Origin: Setoptus koraiensis
Taxonomy: Eukaryota > Arthropoda
Length of the DNA: 64,000 bases
Reading direction: 5' to 3'
Assembly: GCA_048013815.1 (NCBI GenBank)
Contig: CM106586.1
Coordinates: forward strand, 3,162,001-3,226,000
The stretch's first letter is position 1. The number at the start of each line of letters is the position of its first letter. This document shows, one piece after another, positions 11,649-23,210 of this stretch. The notes under the pieces were generated by a model. It was not told the origin of the DNA and did not search any database. It was given only the letters and a program-made list of their open reading frames with translations. The translations under genes were made by a program, and so were the position numbers.

Positions 11649-11978
11649 CTGTCGAAGATTGGCGAATAATAAAAATAGATTATGGATCAGTTACCATGTC
11701 ATGGTTATAAAGGGCATTTATTTCTCTTTTTTCTGGCCCAAAATAGAAACAGTGTCGGATATGTCTGGTTGTGTTTGGAATACTGTGGCTGGCATGCAGC
11801 ATGAAGATTGAGCTTGGTAGACGGCCGACAGAAGCTCTCTGCATCGTACTTTATAATAATAGTTTTAGTTAGAGTTTAGGCGCAAGCCCACTTTTCATTT
11901 GCTCTGAATACAACAAAACGTAGCGATCAACCGCCTTGAATCACGTAATATAGAAAATAGGTTCAAAAAAAAAGTACC
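11649..11978. other. Upstream region of the first membrane protein gene
   Basis: About 330 bp with no coding signal. An A/T-rich TTTATAATA near 11850 could serve as a TATA element for the gene starting at 11979, but this is weak. Confidence 0.3.
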
Positions 11979-13694
11979 ATGGGTGACTTAAAAATCTCCT
12001 TCGTGATCTATACGCTGATGTTTGTTGGCCAATCATTATTCATTGGCTCAGCATCGGGTGAAGGTTCGACGCTGACTAAAGAACAGTGCGTCAAGTCGAT
12101 TAAGAAAGTTGTTTTAATGTCCCAATTTCTAAACTTAGCCAGCGAATTAATGATACAAGACAATGATTCGAGTGTCAGGGAACAACATGATGTTGTGCTG
12201 AACAAGTGTTTGCGCAGTGTGAACGCAAGAGAAGATATCAGAATGTTGCAAGGAATTATCGAGCAAGTATCAATGTCCCACTCAGTGTGTGAGCCAGATT
12301 TCATAGATCAATTGATCACCTTTGACCGCCAGATAAGAGTGGAGCATGTCACTCGTGGCCGCATACTGGGACGCAAACAAACAAACAGACTGTTGCCTTT
12401 CTTCAGATTGTTTGCCAGTCAGGTTGCACTGACGTGCAAACAGTCTTTGGAGAGAAAGTTGGAATGGATAGAAAATGAAGACAAACAAATAGTAGAGAGA
12501 GTTGAGAGCATAGTTGAGAAAGTGGCCAGAAGTGAAGATTTGCGACGAGAGAGAGCAACAGAAGAGTCCGAGAAATTGCCAATAGTATTCAGATTGGCAC
12601 TAAAGTTAAATCCTCGCTCTCTGGATCGAATAGAAAATCTTGTCGTATTGGACTCTTTCGTAGCTGGCTCAAACGCTGAACCCAATATTTATGTTGGTAT
12701 AACTATAAATAACGAGCAGGCCCACGAAGAGTTTCTCTCAACCAAGGAGTCTTGCGAAGCAATCAGTGTGTATGCAAGGAGCTCATTTTATCCCATAGTT
12801 AAACTGGCATGGAAGGGCTACATGGCAAAAACAACCGATTCAACGGGATTGAATGATTTGGTCAAGTTGGAGGTGAACGAAAAAGTGCAAAAATGGATGA
12901 AAGCAATACAATACTGTCAAGGTGTGCTCATTACCGTGGCTCATCTAGACATCCAGCAAGAGAACGATATAAAATTCGAAAACGACATTGGTTCATCTGA
13001 CGATTCTGGTGATGTAATGACCTTGAACTTTGGCGTCAAAGAGCATTGTGCTGCTTCCGCTGATGACAGTGAGCAAGCTCAGAGTACCGGCGACTGTGCA
13101 TCGCCCCCCAAATGGCATAAATTTGAACGGATCGAAGAGAAATTCGAAGAGTTGGATCCAAATTTGGCCTGTTACACATACAGCGATCGATTGGCGTTCT
13201 GGTTGGCTAGAAGAGTGAGCAAAAATGAACAAATGCTGGCCGAATTCATTAAAATTAGATCGTACGACGCATCTTTCAAACAAACAATGAGCGAAGATGC
13301 GAATGACGATAACAATGATTCAGAGGGAGAAGTTCAATTCTCTGGTCAATTCGCTGGTGTCATTCTCAGGGGCGGCGGCGGCGGCCACGGAGGAGGCGGG
13401 CACGCGAGCGGCGGAGGCCACTCGTCGGGTGGCGGTAAGGGCAGCGCAGCCAAGGGGGGCGGCTCAGGCGGAAAAGGTGGCGCTGCTGCCAAGGGCGGCA
13501 GTGGAGCGGGCGCAAAGGGCCACGCTGCATCATCAAGCCACATGCATGTTCACTATGTTGCCATAGCTGGCGGGCATATTTCCGTTCCGATCTTGGCACT
13601 GATAATAATTTGCGGACTTACGATATTTATTTTGGCTCTTTTGTGGGGCGGCCACCTTATTGGCAAGTATCGGCGCCGTCATAGATACAATTGA
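11979..13694 (+). CDS. Seven-cysteine type I membrane protein with Gly/His-rich stalk (family unknown)
   Basis: A single-exon gene for 571 aa. It has a signal peptide (about residues 1-27, hydrophobic FVIYTLMFVGQSLFIGSASG), a large ectodomain, a Gly/Ser/Ala/His-rich low-complexity stretch (about 464-517), a membrane segment (about 535-557, SVPILALIIICGLTIFILAL) and a short basic tail ending KYRRRHRYN. It is a clear paralogue of the gene at 24737-26212. Shared landmarks in order are NKCLRSVN, SVCEPDF, RLFASQVALTCK, KLAWKGYMA, KAIQYCQGVL and a late CYT; seven ectodomain cysteines are common to both. This copy adds two cysteines (EHCAAS, GDCAS) and the Gly-rich stalk, which is locally GC-rich. 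I do not recognise the family; surface adhesion or a receptor role would be guesswork. AATAAA at 13757-13762. Confidence 0.8.
   Translation: MGDLKISFVIYTLMFVGQSLFIGSASGEGSTLTKEQCVKSIKKVVLMSQFLNLASELMIQDNDSSVREQHDVVLNKCLRSVNAREDIRMLQGIIEQVSMSHSVCEPDFIDQLITFDRQIRVEHVTRGRILGRKQTNRLLPFFRLFASQVALTCKQSLERKLEWIENEDKQIVERVESIVEKVARSEDLRRERATEESEKLPIVFRLALKLNPRSLDRIENLVVLDSFVAGSNAEPNIYVGITINNEQAHEEFLSTKESCEAISVYARSSFYPIVKLAWKGYMAKTTDSTGLNDLVKLEVNEKVQKWMKAIQYCQGVLITVAHLDIQQENDIKFENDIGSSDDSGDVMTLNFGVKEHCAASADDSEQAQSTGDCASPPKWHKFERIEEKFEELDPNLACYTYSDRLAFWLARRVSKNEQMLAEFIKIRSYDASFKQTMSEDANDDNNDSEGEVQFSGQFAGVILRGGGGGHGGGGHASGGGHSSGGGKGSAAKGGGSGGKGGAAAKGGSGAGAKGHAASSSHMHVHYVAIAGGHISVPILALIIICGLTIFILALLWGGHLIGKYRRRHRYN
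13368..13530 (+). repeat. Gly/Ala/Ser/His-rich low-complexity coding stretch
   Basis: Short GGCGG-type repeats encode runs such as RGGGGGHGGGG and KGGGSGGKGG just outside the membrane segment. The stretch is much richer in G+C than its surroundings and has no counterpart in the paralogue, whose juxtamembrane part is a short Gly/His segment. It looks like slippage-driven expansion after the duplication. Confidence 0.8.
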
Positions 13695-14311
13695 TTGAAG
13701 CGCTCCATGTTTGCTAATTGTATTGCGAGGCCAGTTCGAAATCAACTATGTTAGCCAATAAAGAAATTCTTCAATGCGTTAGCAGTGACTCTCTCGAAGC
13801 CAGATCTCAATTTAAGTTGTTGAAATTCTAGCATTTCTAGACTTGAGTTAGAAGTTGTTGCGGTCTTTCTAAACGAAATTGCGTCGCGCATGCGATGGGA
13901 ATTTCACGATGCACAAAATGTAGCTGTGTGTTTCTTGAAAGTGACTGTGACAACTGCAGAGAATTATCAGCGATCAATTGCAATGATCAAAAAAGATCAT
14001 AAGTGAGGTGATGTAACACGGAAAACACGTTTTACCCAATGGCGTAACCCTTCATCGTCGACTTGGCGGAGAGAGAGAGAGAGAGAGAGAGAGAGCGTTT
14101 CATCACACCACGACACATTTAAATCATATACAAATTCAATTATTTATTTCATCATATATGATGCTATTTACAGTGAAATCACTAGTTTATGCCATCGAAA
14201 AACCGCCAAGAAACCGCTATAGCGAAGTATACAAAACAAACATGCTGAATATGGTAACGTCGTTAATTATCATTATTACTAATATTATTATTGTGATATT
14301 TGCTAATGGAT
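13695..14311. other. Intergenic with a GA microsatellite
   Basis: Convergent spacer between the membrane protein gene and the fatty acyl-CoA reductase. It holds AATAAA at 13757-13762 and a (GA)n tract at about 14069-14095. No gene seen. Confidence 0.6.
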
Positions 14312-16205
14312 CTAATTAACTGTTAGCAGTTTCGGTCTGATCTTTGCAACATAGCTCAGGCCAGTCACAGCAACTGTGGACAGGCTGTACAAAAGCCAGG
14401 CCACAAAAGAGTAGAAGGCCACGGCCACGATGGTCTCCACAATGTACAATATTCTCATCTTTAGTAAAGCTTTTGGTATATTGTCAGGAGATTCCTTCAG
14501 TATGAGTGACCTGGCTCCCATGTAGTTCAATTCGAATAGATCATTCCATCTGAGTTTGCGAATGTCAAAATCAAACAGGTTTTTATCGTGCGGCGACAGT
14601 TCCTCGTAGGCACTCAATAGATTTTCATTAGAGCAGGTGTATTCGTTAGTGGTGAACGGGCGCAGAATGTCGTAGCCGTGATGCAGCTTTTTCGTCAATT
14701 TGGTCAATCTGGCACACGTTGAAATGATGATGAAATAATAATGATGAATATATTTTTATGTTAATTATGTAAATTACGTTAATTACGTTAATTATGTTAA
14801 TTATGTTAATATGTTAGTGTTAATGTTGCGCAAAGATTGCGTCGTATTACGTATTAACGTTATATGTAGTTATGAGGCACTCACATTTGTTTCTGGCCGC
14901 AGATCATCAGGATGAAATCGACAAAGTAGGCGAAAAAGAGCTCAGAGAACAATTTCGTCATGGTGAAGCTCAATTTGTTGGCGCGCTTGTACCTGTTGGA
15001 CGAAATGGAGAGGACAATGATATAATAATGGTAATGATGGGATAATCAGCGATGGAACAAAACAGGAAAGCAAGAAACAAAGTTGAACAACAAACGGCCG
15101 AGCAAGCCGATACTCACTTAGGAACTTTGATGGGTATGCGCAACATTTTATACGGCGGCGCCTTCATGCTGGTGGCTCGCAGCGCCTCGAAGCACTCGCC
15201 CCAGGTGAGCGGATTGAGGCTGCTCGACGAGGCATTGTACACTGTCACCTCTTTTGGGTGGGACAGTTTTGCGCGACGGGCCGCCACAAGCATACAATTG
15301 ACCACCAGGTCCACGGGCACAAAATCGGCCACTCCGTCATAGTTCCAGTCGATGGTTCTGAGGATGCCCAACGAGGCAAGCACGCCCAAGCCCATGGGTC
15401 CGTTGACATTGTCCACCCAAGCGGGAAACGGTTCCTTGGCCGACGGCACAACAATGGACGGTCTCACTATAGATATGGGAAAGCGACCCTGATATTTTTG
15501 GACGAGATTCTCGGCCATGGCCTTGGTGAATATGTAGGTGTTTGGACGTTGTTCCATTATTTGGGGCGCTATTGTGTCGCACAATTGATCAGGTATCCAA
15601 TTGATGAGTTCGGCCATTTTTTCGCAGTCTCTGTTCATGGGCAATACGCGTTCCTCTTGATGGGGCTGATGCGAGTTTGTGTAAAAGGTGGACACGTGAA
15701 CGTAACTGTCTAGTCGATGAAAATTCGAGGCCAATTGCAGCAGATTCATGGAGCCGAGATAGTTGTCGCGAAGATTTTGCTTTAGTGGCGCGTCAAACTG
15801 AACAGAAGCGGCAATGTTGAACACAACGTTGACCGTGTCAATCAGCAGTCGCTTGTTGTCCTGACTGAGGCCGAGGTCCTCCGAGGACATGTCGCCCTCT
15901 ATGGCGAACACCTTCTTGAAGCGACTCGCCGGAATATTGTTTGCCTTGAACGGCTGATCCTTGAGCAGTTTGTCGACCCGCTGGGCGCTGCTCTGGCCCC
16001 GCTTCGACCGGATCAGCACATAGATGTTGCCGCAGTCGCCGAACGTCCTCAGCACCTTCTCCAGGCACACCTTTCCAATGAAACCGGTGGCGCCCGTGAT
16101 GAGTATGTTCTTGCCCTTGTACCATGATATAATTTGCGACTGTTGCGCGTCGTTGTCGTTGCTCTCATCTGATGCTTGCTTGGCGATTTTGATTTCGTCG
16201 GCCAT
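14312..16205 (-). CDS. Fatty acyl-CoA reductase
   Basis: Makes fatty alcohols (wax, pheromone or ether-lipid precursors) from acyl-CoA with NADPH, usually at the ER or peroxisome. Three exons on the minus strand, 16205-15118, 14992-14885 and 14708-14312, join in frame to 530 aa, the usual size. The first two donors read GTGAGT. The Rossmann NAD(P)-binding motif is ILITGATGFIGK (TGxxGxxG) near residue 34, and the short-chain reductase YxxxK motif is YIFTKAMAEN near residue 226. The C-terminal FAR_C (sterile) domain spans exons 2-3 and ends with a hydrophobic segment (VETIVAVAFYSFVAWLLYSL). The start ATG fits the conserved length. A decayed copy of its 3' half lies at about 26230-26592. Intron 2 carries a 10-bp tandem repeat. 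Confidence 0.92.
14759..14822. repeat. Decanucleotide tandem repeat in FAR intron 2
   Basis: About six imperfect copies of a 10-bp unit of the type TTAATTACG/TTAATTATG lie inside the second intron of the reductase gene. The decayed copy at 26.3 kb lacks this run. Confidence 0.7.
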
Positions 16206-19200
16206 GGTGCGAGTTGGCGCAATTGCAAATTGTCTATTCAGTTATCGCTATTTAGTTACCGGTTGTTTAGTAGTGAAATTTCTATGTAGTTATAAATTGA
16301 GCAGTAACAGTTTTTGTTTGATTTCAGCTGGATGGCGCTTTTGTGTTTGCTGTTTTGTCTTGTCTTTGGACAGTTGGTGGTTGTTGTCGTGTTGGGACGA
16401 TTCACGGTTGCAGTCGCGGTTGGGGTCGCAGTTGTTGTCGCAGCGGTAGTCAGAGTGGAAATGAACGCTCTCGCGGCCGACCGACTGAATGAAAATATGA
16501 ATAAATGCGAGGATGCGATGAAAGGGTTGGAACAATGAACTCGCTCGTTTGCCGAATGATCGATTGTGGCACCCTGCTCACACGAAGACTGTATGCTAGA
16601 CGCGCGGCCAAGCTCACTCTGGCTAGCTCTATCTATTCTCGATTTCGCCGGCTGATACTGGGCTGGCTGATTTCGCGCTGAGATTTTGCACTGGATAACG
16701 CTCTAATGGCGATCCGATGAGCGAGAATGACGCACGGAATAGCTTGCTGGCGGCTTGCCGATGGCTGGCGTGCTGCTGCCGCGCCGGAAAGTTGCTGCTG
16801 TTGCTGCTTCTTCCTCTTGTCGTGGCGGGATAAAAGGGGATAGTCGGAGTAGTCGAAATGGTCGGGCTAGCTGCTAATAAAGGCCACGAATTTAGCAGCC
16901 GAACAACAGCACGACGGCGAGAACGGAGAACAAGTTGAACTTGACTTGTTTGCCGCCCCCCCTCAATGATTTGTTGCTGTTGCTGTTGTTGGCATCATCA
17001 ACTTTGTGTGTGTGTGTGTGTGTTTAAACTAATTCACGCTCGCTGTAACATCGCCATGATCATGATCATCACCATATATAATTAATGAAATTGTTCAATT
17101 GCAAAGGCCAATCACAAGGCTTGAATTTTATTATAATCAACTATTGGGTATTCGCAGTTTGCATTCGTTCAGCAGATTCATTAGGTAAACTCGGCAACGT
17201 CGCGCAGCTAACAAGTGTAGAACGTTCGTAATAGAATACAAATGCAATAGTATAAATAAATAAGGACTAGATGAACTCTCGACGTAGATTATCAGATCAT
17301 GACAGCATCGAGTTGGCTGACGGCGGCTTGTGTCGTGCCAAGCGAGCTGAGGTGATGTGTTTTGTTGTGTTCAGCGAACGGCTCGTGGTGTCGAAAGGCT
17401 CGAAAGGCCAAAGTTGTTAGCTGAATGTTGTTGTGAGCAGCCAATTACAGTTAATGTTATGCAGTTGATGTTGTTGTTTCGAGAAGCGATACGTTGTTTC
17501 CTTGCGCGCCTTGTCAGCGTTGACGAAAACAAAAGACTTATCATTGTTGATAAGTTATCAACTTATCGGCTTGCGCTAACACAAAAACGGCACAGTGTCA
17601 CTAAGTGACAAGTTGATCTTCTCAATTTCCGCAACTTCTCACCGCGAGCTCGTAATCGCAACTTGAGATTGCAGCCTGTGATCGCGATTATCGTCGCAAT
17701 TGCCGGCGTGGCCCCGCCTCGCGGCGCTCATCGCCATACGGTTCCATTTGGCTCGCAACTGAGCGTGCCAAATCATGCAAATTACCCCCCATCGAACCGA
17801 TAATATCTACTGAATTGTATCCGTCGAAGGTTTGGCAACGCGCTGGCATCAGTATGCTGTTAGCGTGCCTTTTATAACATTAGTGTGTCGTAGCCGGCAG
17901 CGAGTCAGGCAATGAATTGGCTCCCCTTGTCGCCCTTTCACGGCGCGCTGCTTGCGCAAAAACAATGTTGTCTTGCCAGATAACGTGCCGCTCGCGACTA
18001 AATAAATAAATTATCAAATTAAATACTAATGAGACAATACAAGCGACGATTATACAAGCGGCGACACGCATGAGCGCGTACGAGGTTTTTGAGGGGAGTT
18101 TTTTACGCCACGCCGGGGTTTTGGCACCACGACACCGACGCCGTCGTTCACGCTGGCAGCCAGCTCGCTCGTAGGCTCGCTGGTAGGCAGTGCCGGCGAG
18201 GCGCGCACCATCTAGTAGCTACTATGCTGATATATGCTCGCTATTCACTAGTTGTTATCTTTTTTGGCTTTAAATCATAGCCGAGTGACGGTGGAGAAAA
18301 AACCGCGCCACCAATGACGACGACGACGACGCCGACGTTGACGACCAGTTTTTCGGGATGTTACATTAGTTGTTGTTGCGCGACGATTATCATGATACAT
18401 TCAATTTATACATTGCAAAATTAATTGTGTCATCGGCACTCGCATGCGTTGTTGTATGTGACAACAACTTTATCATTATTATGATAGCTGCCAGTTATGA
18501 CGCCCGCGTGCGATTGCGCTCGCTTCCACGAAGCCGTCTCCGTCCATCGATGCCACCAATACGGATAATACGGCTGTGGCGCGCAATTTCCACTCACAAT
18601 TTACACACAATCTACACCAACATACCGAGCGTCTCTGCCAATAAATGGATGGTTGCCTGCTGCCACAAATGGCATAAAAAGTTACCCAGAGCCATCCCAG
18701 GGACAACATGTTGCCGTAGACATCGCGGACAACTTGCCTGCCAACTGGCTGCACAGGTTACGTCACGTAGCTTCGGATCGCGTGACACGCAACTTGATGC
18801 AAAGATCGGCCGGCCATATGGAGCCACTTGCATCATGCAAGTTGCATGATAAATTTCACCACCACACAAGTGTTTATCGCGTCGTCACGTAGACGCGCCG
18901 GCGACCAATTGACCGGAATGCTCACCAACTGACAAGTGGCCTGTTTGTTTGTTCGTTTGCGAGCCTCGAGTCTCGATAAAGCGAACGCGACCACCACGAG
19001 TGCAGAATGGGTGCAGATGGCCCACGACGTCTCATATATCATGCACGACATGAAGAGCGCATTTAGATTGTGCAAATTATCTCCATTATCTCCATTATGA
19101 GCGCAGTGTATTATCAGCAGTGACAGTTGTCTCGCTTGCGAATGGTGTTGTGAGTTGTGAGCTGTGTCTCCACTACCAGACAACTCACTCGCTGGCGACA

Positions 19201-20640
19201 ACTTATCAGTAGTTGAGACACAACCTCAACCACAACGGCAACCCTGTTTGGCCTGTCTGCAACAATCAGAGTGTTGGGTTGGTTTTTTTCCCAAATTGAG
19301 CTGCCAATCAATTACCACCGCAGACCAACTTGCCCACCCAGCTCAACTAATAATGTAACGAATAATATAACTAATAATGTAGCGAGGCGTCTATGTCGTA
19401 TTATGTGACAACCGACGACAAATGATCTTTGCAGCAGACAGCGCACACAACGTTGGCATGAGTAGATATTTGACAAGATTGTCTGACAATTGCCGATCAT
19501 TGCCGGCGCAACAGGTTGCTGTTGGATTGTGTGCGCGACAGGCGCATTCGATCGGTGGTCGCCAAATTCAGTTTCTTCTTGCAAGTTGTCGGTTGACAAT
19601 TGCACTTGTCACACCTCAATGGACACACGTCATACATGCTCTTGTTACTCTATGAGAGCGGCTAACAAGCTCAGCTCGCCAGACATTGCGAGACATTATG
19701 CCAGACATTGCATTATGCCAGACATTATGTGTGACCGCACTTAATTTTATACGACTAACGTAGAGAGTGTTTTATTCGGGCTGCCCGTCAAACAAACGCC
19801 ACATAATTCACATTTATCGCGCCGTGAATCATTCACGGCGCACCACACAAAATTAAATTAACGCAAGCTCTGATTTTGCATTCTTTTTTGTGAGGCTATT
19901 AGGCACTGGATAATTATTAGCGGCTAGGCGAATGTTGACTTTTTTAGAAAAAGTCTCTCTCGTCAACAGCATACATGCCATCAACTGTCTCGCGAGGTGA
20001 ACCTCTATTCGGTATGCACTCTAACACTCATCTAACAAGCGTTTCATTAACAAGCGTCTACAAACGTGTCAGATTATGTATCAAATCATCTCACCTCCTT
20101 GATTCCTAATTTGTTTCATGTACTATCTCCTTCTCTTGAATTCAGCCACCTTCATTGTATCGGTGTAAGATGGTGGCCAGGTTTGAACGTGGATCTTTTT
20201 CTTTTTGATTTTCGGCGCTATCCTTCGTAGAAACACATTTGTAGTATCGTAAAAAGATTTTCGAACAGAATGGCGCCATCCAGTGGCCAGTTGTCGCAAC
20301 AAGCGCGATCAAGTCTCAGAGAAGGGCGCTAGTTAATGTGCTTTGAGAGATAATGTTCCGGTAGAAACGCTTTACACTCTGACAACTTGTGAGTGAAAAG
20401 GTGGAAACTTGCGATGTTTTCAGCCACCCTCGAACTCTCGGCCAATATATAAACCGATCATAACGTGGAAGAAACGGTGGTTCACAACATTAGGTTTATA
20501 CTGGAACAATCTCGAGAGTTGAAACGCGCACTCGAACAACATTGCAAGATCCCCGAAAACTTTTCGGCGAAAAGTCGGCTATGAGCACCCGTCGAAAGTG
20601 CCGAAAGTGCGAACCTCATTGTGCACGGAGTCGGGCTGGG
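16206..20640. other. Long upstream/intergenic region of the FAR gene
   Basis: About 4.4 kb with no convincing gene. It is less A+T-rich than its surroundings near 16.3-18.6 kb, with many GTT/GCT short repeats (about 16790-16810 and 16970-16990), a (TG)n tract at about 17004-17023, and ACG triplets near 18315-18335. A GATA-type palindrome lies at 17549-17567. Segments 18270-18605 and 20036-20170 reappear, with divergence, at 26605-26930 and 26938-27060. A short GACATTATGCCA-type repeat lies near 19681-19730. Overlapping open frames on both strands here look like by-products of base composition. Confidence 0.55.
17538..17567. promoter_or_regulatory. Clustered GATA motifs, one palindromic
   Basis: A TTATCA (TGATAA on the other strand) is followed by GATAAGTT, three bases, then AACTTATC, a perfect 8-bp inverted pair at 17549-17567. 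It lies about 1.3 kb upstream of the reductase start. GATA factors are known to bind such paired sites; use as an enhancer here is inferred only from the motif. Confidence 0.25.
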
Positions 20641-20644
20641 TGTC

Positions 20645-20785
20645 GATTGCCTGACAGCCGATTGCCTGACAGCCGATTGCCTGACAAACCGAAAATTTCG
20701 GAAATGGACGATTGCCTGAGAGGCTCATTGCCTGACAGTATGATTGCCTGACAAACAGAATCGCCTATGGTACGATTGCCTGACA
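20645..20785 (+). repeat. Seven direct copies of GATTGCCTGACA
   Basis: Near-identical 10-12 bp units start at 20645, 20660, 20675, 20710, 20726, 20742 and 20774, all in the same orientation; two depart slightly from the consensus. They lie 165-300 bp beyond the 3' end of the transposase relic at 20950-21615. Pogo/Tigger elements can carry subterminal arrays bound by their transposase, so this may be the left subterminal region of that element. No matching array was found on its other side. Confidence 0.6.
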
Positions 20786-20949
20786 CTGGCAGAGATCTTA
20801 GTGATTGGACTAAAATACAATGTTTTATCATTTACCTATTTATACATATATAACGGGTGCGGACTATAAAGATCAACCGTGGTAAAATCGTTGTATTATG
20901 AAAATGGCTCAACTTAGACTATTTATTTTCTTACTGGGTTTACTCTCAA

Positions 20950-21615
20950 TTAATCTTCAATCAACAGTTTCAATGAATGGCAGCTAAAACACCCTCTCTC
21001 GAGCACAATCTGACTGGTTATTCTGGCATTCTTATATTTCTTCAATCCTTCACGCTTCGAACCAGACTTGCAGTTTGTTCTACTTGGTATGGTGCGCCAG
21101 AAAAGACGAGTTTCGTCAAAGTTCCAAATATCGTCATTTGGGTAGTCGTGCAAGACTGCTGGTATATCATTCATTTTGAACTGCTCGGCTGCATCTGTAT
21201 CGTCTGACAATACTTCTCCACAAAGCAGACCATTTGTTATTTTGTTTCTCGATTTGAAGCATCGCCACCAGCCTTCTGACATAATTCTCTTGCCTCCACC
21301 TTCTAGTTGAGCTGCCAATTCCCTCAGAATAAGCACACTTAGCGGCAACCCGTTCTTCCTATATTCATCAATAGCATCCAACACTTTGTCATCCAGCTCG
21401 AGCTTTGCATTGTGAGCAACCTTGAAATGTTTGCCGTTTATTCTTTCGCTCAATCCCAAGTATTCATACTTCTTTTGAATTATTCGATAAACTTGCGAAA
21501 CGCTAAGCTTGTATGCCCGTGACAACTCCCTCGGATTCAGATTGCTTGAATCATTTATCAAGTCTTTTCTCTCTTTCAGCGTGGTATTTTTTCTTGAATT
21601 TCTTTTGGCACCCAT
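20950..21615 (-). pseudogene. Pogo/Tigger transposase, C-terminally truncated
   Basis: DNA transposon of the Tc1/mariner superfamily, pogo branch. The ATG at 21615 opens a frame of 221 codons. An N-terminal psq/CENP-B-like helix-turn-helix (RELSRAYKLSVSQVYRIIQ) is followed by a CENP-B-type second DNA-binding domain (LILRELAAQLEG, then SEGWWRCFKSRN) and the start of the DDE domain (WNFDETRLFWRTIPSRT, first catalytic Asp). Similarity stops soon after KNARIT; the frame ends 24 codons later, and the second and third catalytic acidic residues are missing. No continuation was seen downstream in any frame, so the element is dead and 3' truncated. It sits between the two duplicated blocks. Confidence 0.85.
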
Positions 21616-21729
21616 GTTGGAACAGCATGCATCAGACCTCAGATGGATATGAAACGCGACAAAGAAGCAAACAAGCCTCAGGATAAAGCACACGCCGGAA
21701 AAAAATTCGATTTTGCCGCACACACACAA

Positions 21730-22429
21730 GTGAAAACATTGAAAACGTGATCATTTTTCGCATTTGGACTCATTCGCATTTGAATGAATTAAACTGTACA
21801 CATACAGTTACAACTAAATATCTAATACGACACGACTTAGTAGACACGCTTTATATACATTTTGGTGTTATACCAAACCAACCAACCAACCACCTCCGTG
21901 CGGCGCTCGTACGGCCATTTCATACTAAAAGGAGCTGTCCCATTTCGGGGTGTTTTCATCTTGGAAGGGGATGTGATCGTTTGAAAAAGATTCTTCCCGA
22001 GGACTGGGAGTCGAGTGGGCGGGGCCCGTGATCGGGCCGGGTTTTCTCTATAGGGGGTGTGAACTTGCTTTAGAGACCGTAACTAGTTGGTAGTACAGCC
22101 GAATAACATCAGTTTCAAAACCGGAAGCATGACTTGCACTTATTGTAGAATATCTCGCGAACAAGTTGATGTAGAAGTTTTATCTAAACGCTATCACATA
22201 GATAGCATGTGGATCTAGACAATCATACACAAATTTCAGGTCTGAGGCCCCTCTGAGACCCGAAAAACGCATTTTTCTATATCGCCGGAAGTAGAAATTT
22301 CCGCACTTCTGGACCACTTTATTTGTTCTCTGGAGCCCCTAAGGGGCTCATGTGTGAAGTTTGAAGGAAATCGGAGTGTGTCGTCTTTCTAAAGAACACC
22401 CCACACTTTGTTATAGTGCATCGATTTCG
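21730..22429. other. Intergenic, unassigned
   Basis: Contains a CCAA microsatellite near 21878-21892 and a stretch (about 22080-22400) with no frame or motif I recognise; it could be part of an uncharacterised repeat family. Confidence 0.35.
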
Positions 22430-22975
22430 AATTTCGAAGATCGAGTTGTGACCATCGAAGTTCTACCATCGAACCCAAGAACACTGATCAACCAACTTTG
22501 AGCGAGCAGCTGGAACTTTTATCAGGAATTCGAATTTTCAATTTTCGAAGTTCGGATTGTTACCATCAAACTCTGACCATCGAACTCTGACCATCGGACT
22601 ACGAACAATGAACCACAAACTCTGTACTAGCAGCTGTTACTCTTATCAGAAATTCGAATTTTCAATTTCGAATTTCGAAGTTTGAATTATGACCATCGAA
22701 CTCCGACCACTGAACTCTGGCCATCGAACTTCGACAGAGCAGATGAAACTATCATCAGAAATTCGAATTTTCAATTTCGAATTTCGATTTGTCACCACCG
22801 AACATCTCACAAATTTGACCTAGTCAAATCTCCATAGGATTGCATACGAAATATTTTCGAGTGAAGCGATAATAGACCAAGTCGAATCTACATAGGAATA
22901 CATGTGTAATGTCTAGCAGGATTCTCACAAATTAGACTAAGTCAAACCTCCATAGGATTACATAGTCACGTGAAT
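22430..22975. repeat. Two neighbouring degenerate tandem repeat arrays
   Basis: The first array has units starting near 22507, 22631 and 22738 (period about 107-124 bp) that share CAGAAATTCGAATTTTCAA; nested inside are 15-bp repeats of the type ACCATCGAACTCTG. From about 22808 to 22970 a second array repeats a motif of the type CTCACAAATTTGACCTAGTC followed by CTCCATAGGAT about three times. Neither encodes protein. Confidence 0.7.
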
Positions 22976-23210
22976 AAACGTATCCATCATCACTACCCCA
23001 GTAGCTACTCAATTAAAATTAAGCGCTAAAAACACGGAAAATCGCTATGCAAAACCAGTTGTCTTTTGAAAATATATTTTTAGACTCTTTCCAAAGAATC
23101 CGTCCAATGGAACACTCACTAATGCTTTTTAACATATTGCAACACACATTACAGACGAAATAAAAAATTGCAATTTATACTTGATTTGCTTGCTCTGTTT
23201 AATTTCGAAT

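Larger units (their letters stand above)
20641..21729 (-). mobile_element. Relic of a pogo/Tigger DNA transposon
   Basis: Limits are approximate: from the direct-repeat array at 20645-20785 to the open frame upstream of the transposase start. No terminal inverted repeats or TA target duplication could be identified, so the true ends are unknown. Confidence 0.5.

Noticed and set aside
13346-13599. Pro/Arg-rich minus-strand frames under the Gly-rich stalk
   Set aside because: Antisense shadow of GGC-rich codons (GGC read as GCC, GGA as TCC); composition explains them.
15258-15713. 151-codon plus-strand frame across the fatty acyl-CoA reductase
   Set aside because: Lies fully inside reductase exon 1 on the opposite strand and has no motif.
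18370-18849. 159-codon plus-strand frame with overlapping minus-strand frames
   Set aside because: Part of its sequence is in the duplicated non-coding segment and the frame is not kept in the copy at 26.6-26.9 kb, so no coding constraint.
20645-20785. CRISPR-like array
   Set aside because: Spacing is irregular (15-35 bp), the units are only 10-12 bp and the genome is eukaryotic; transposon-associated or simple repeats fit better.
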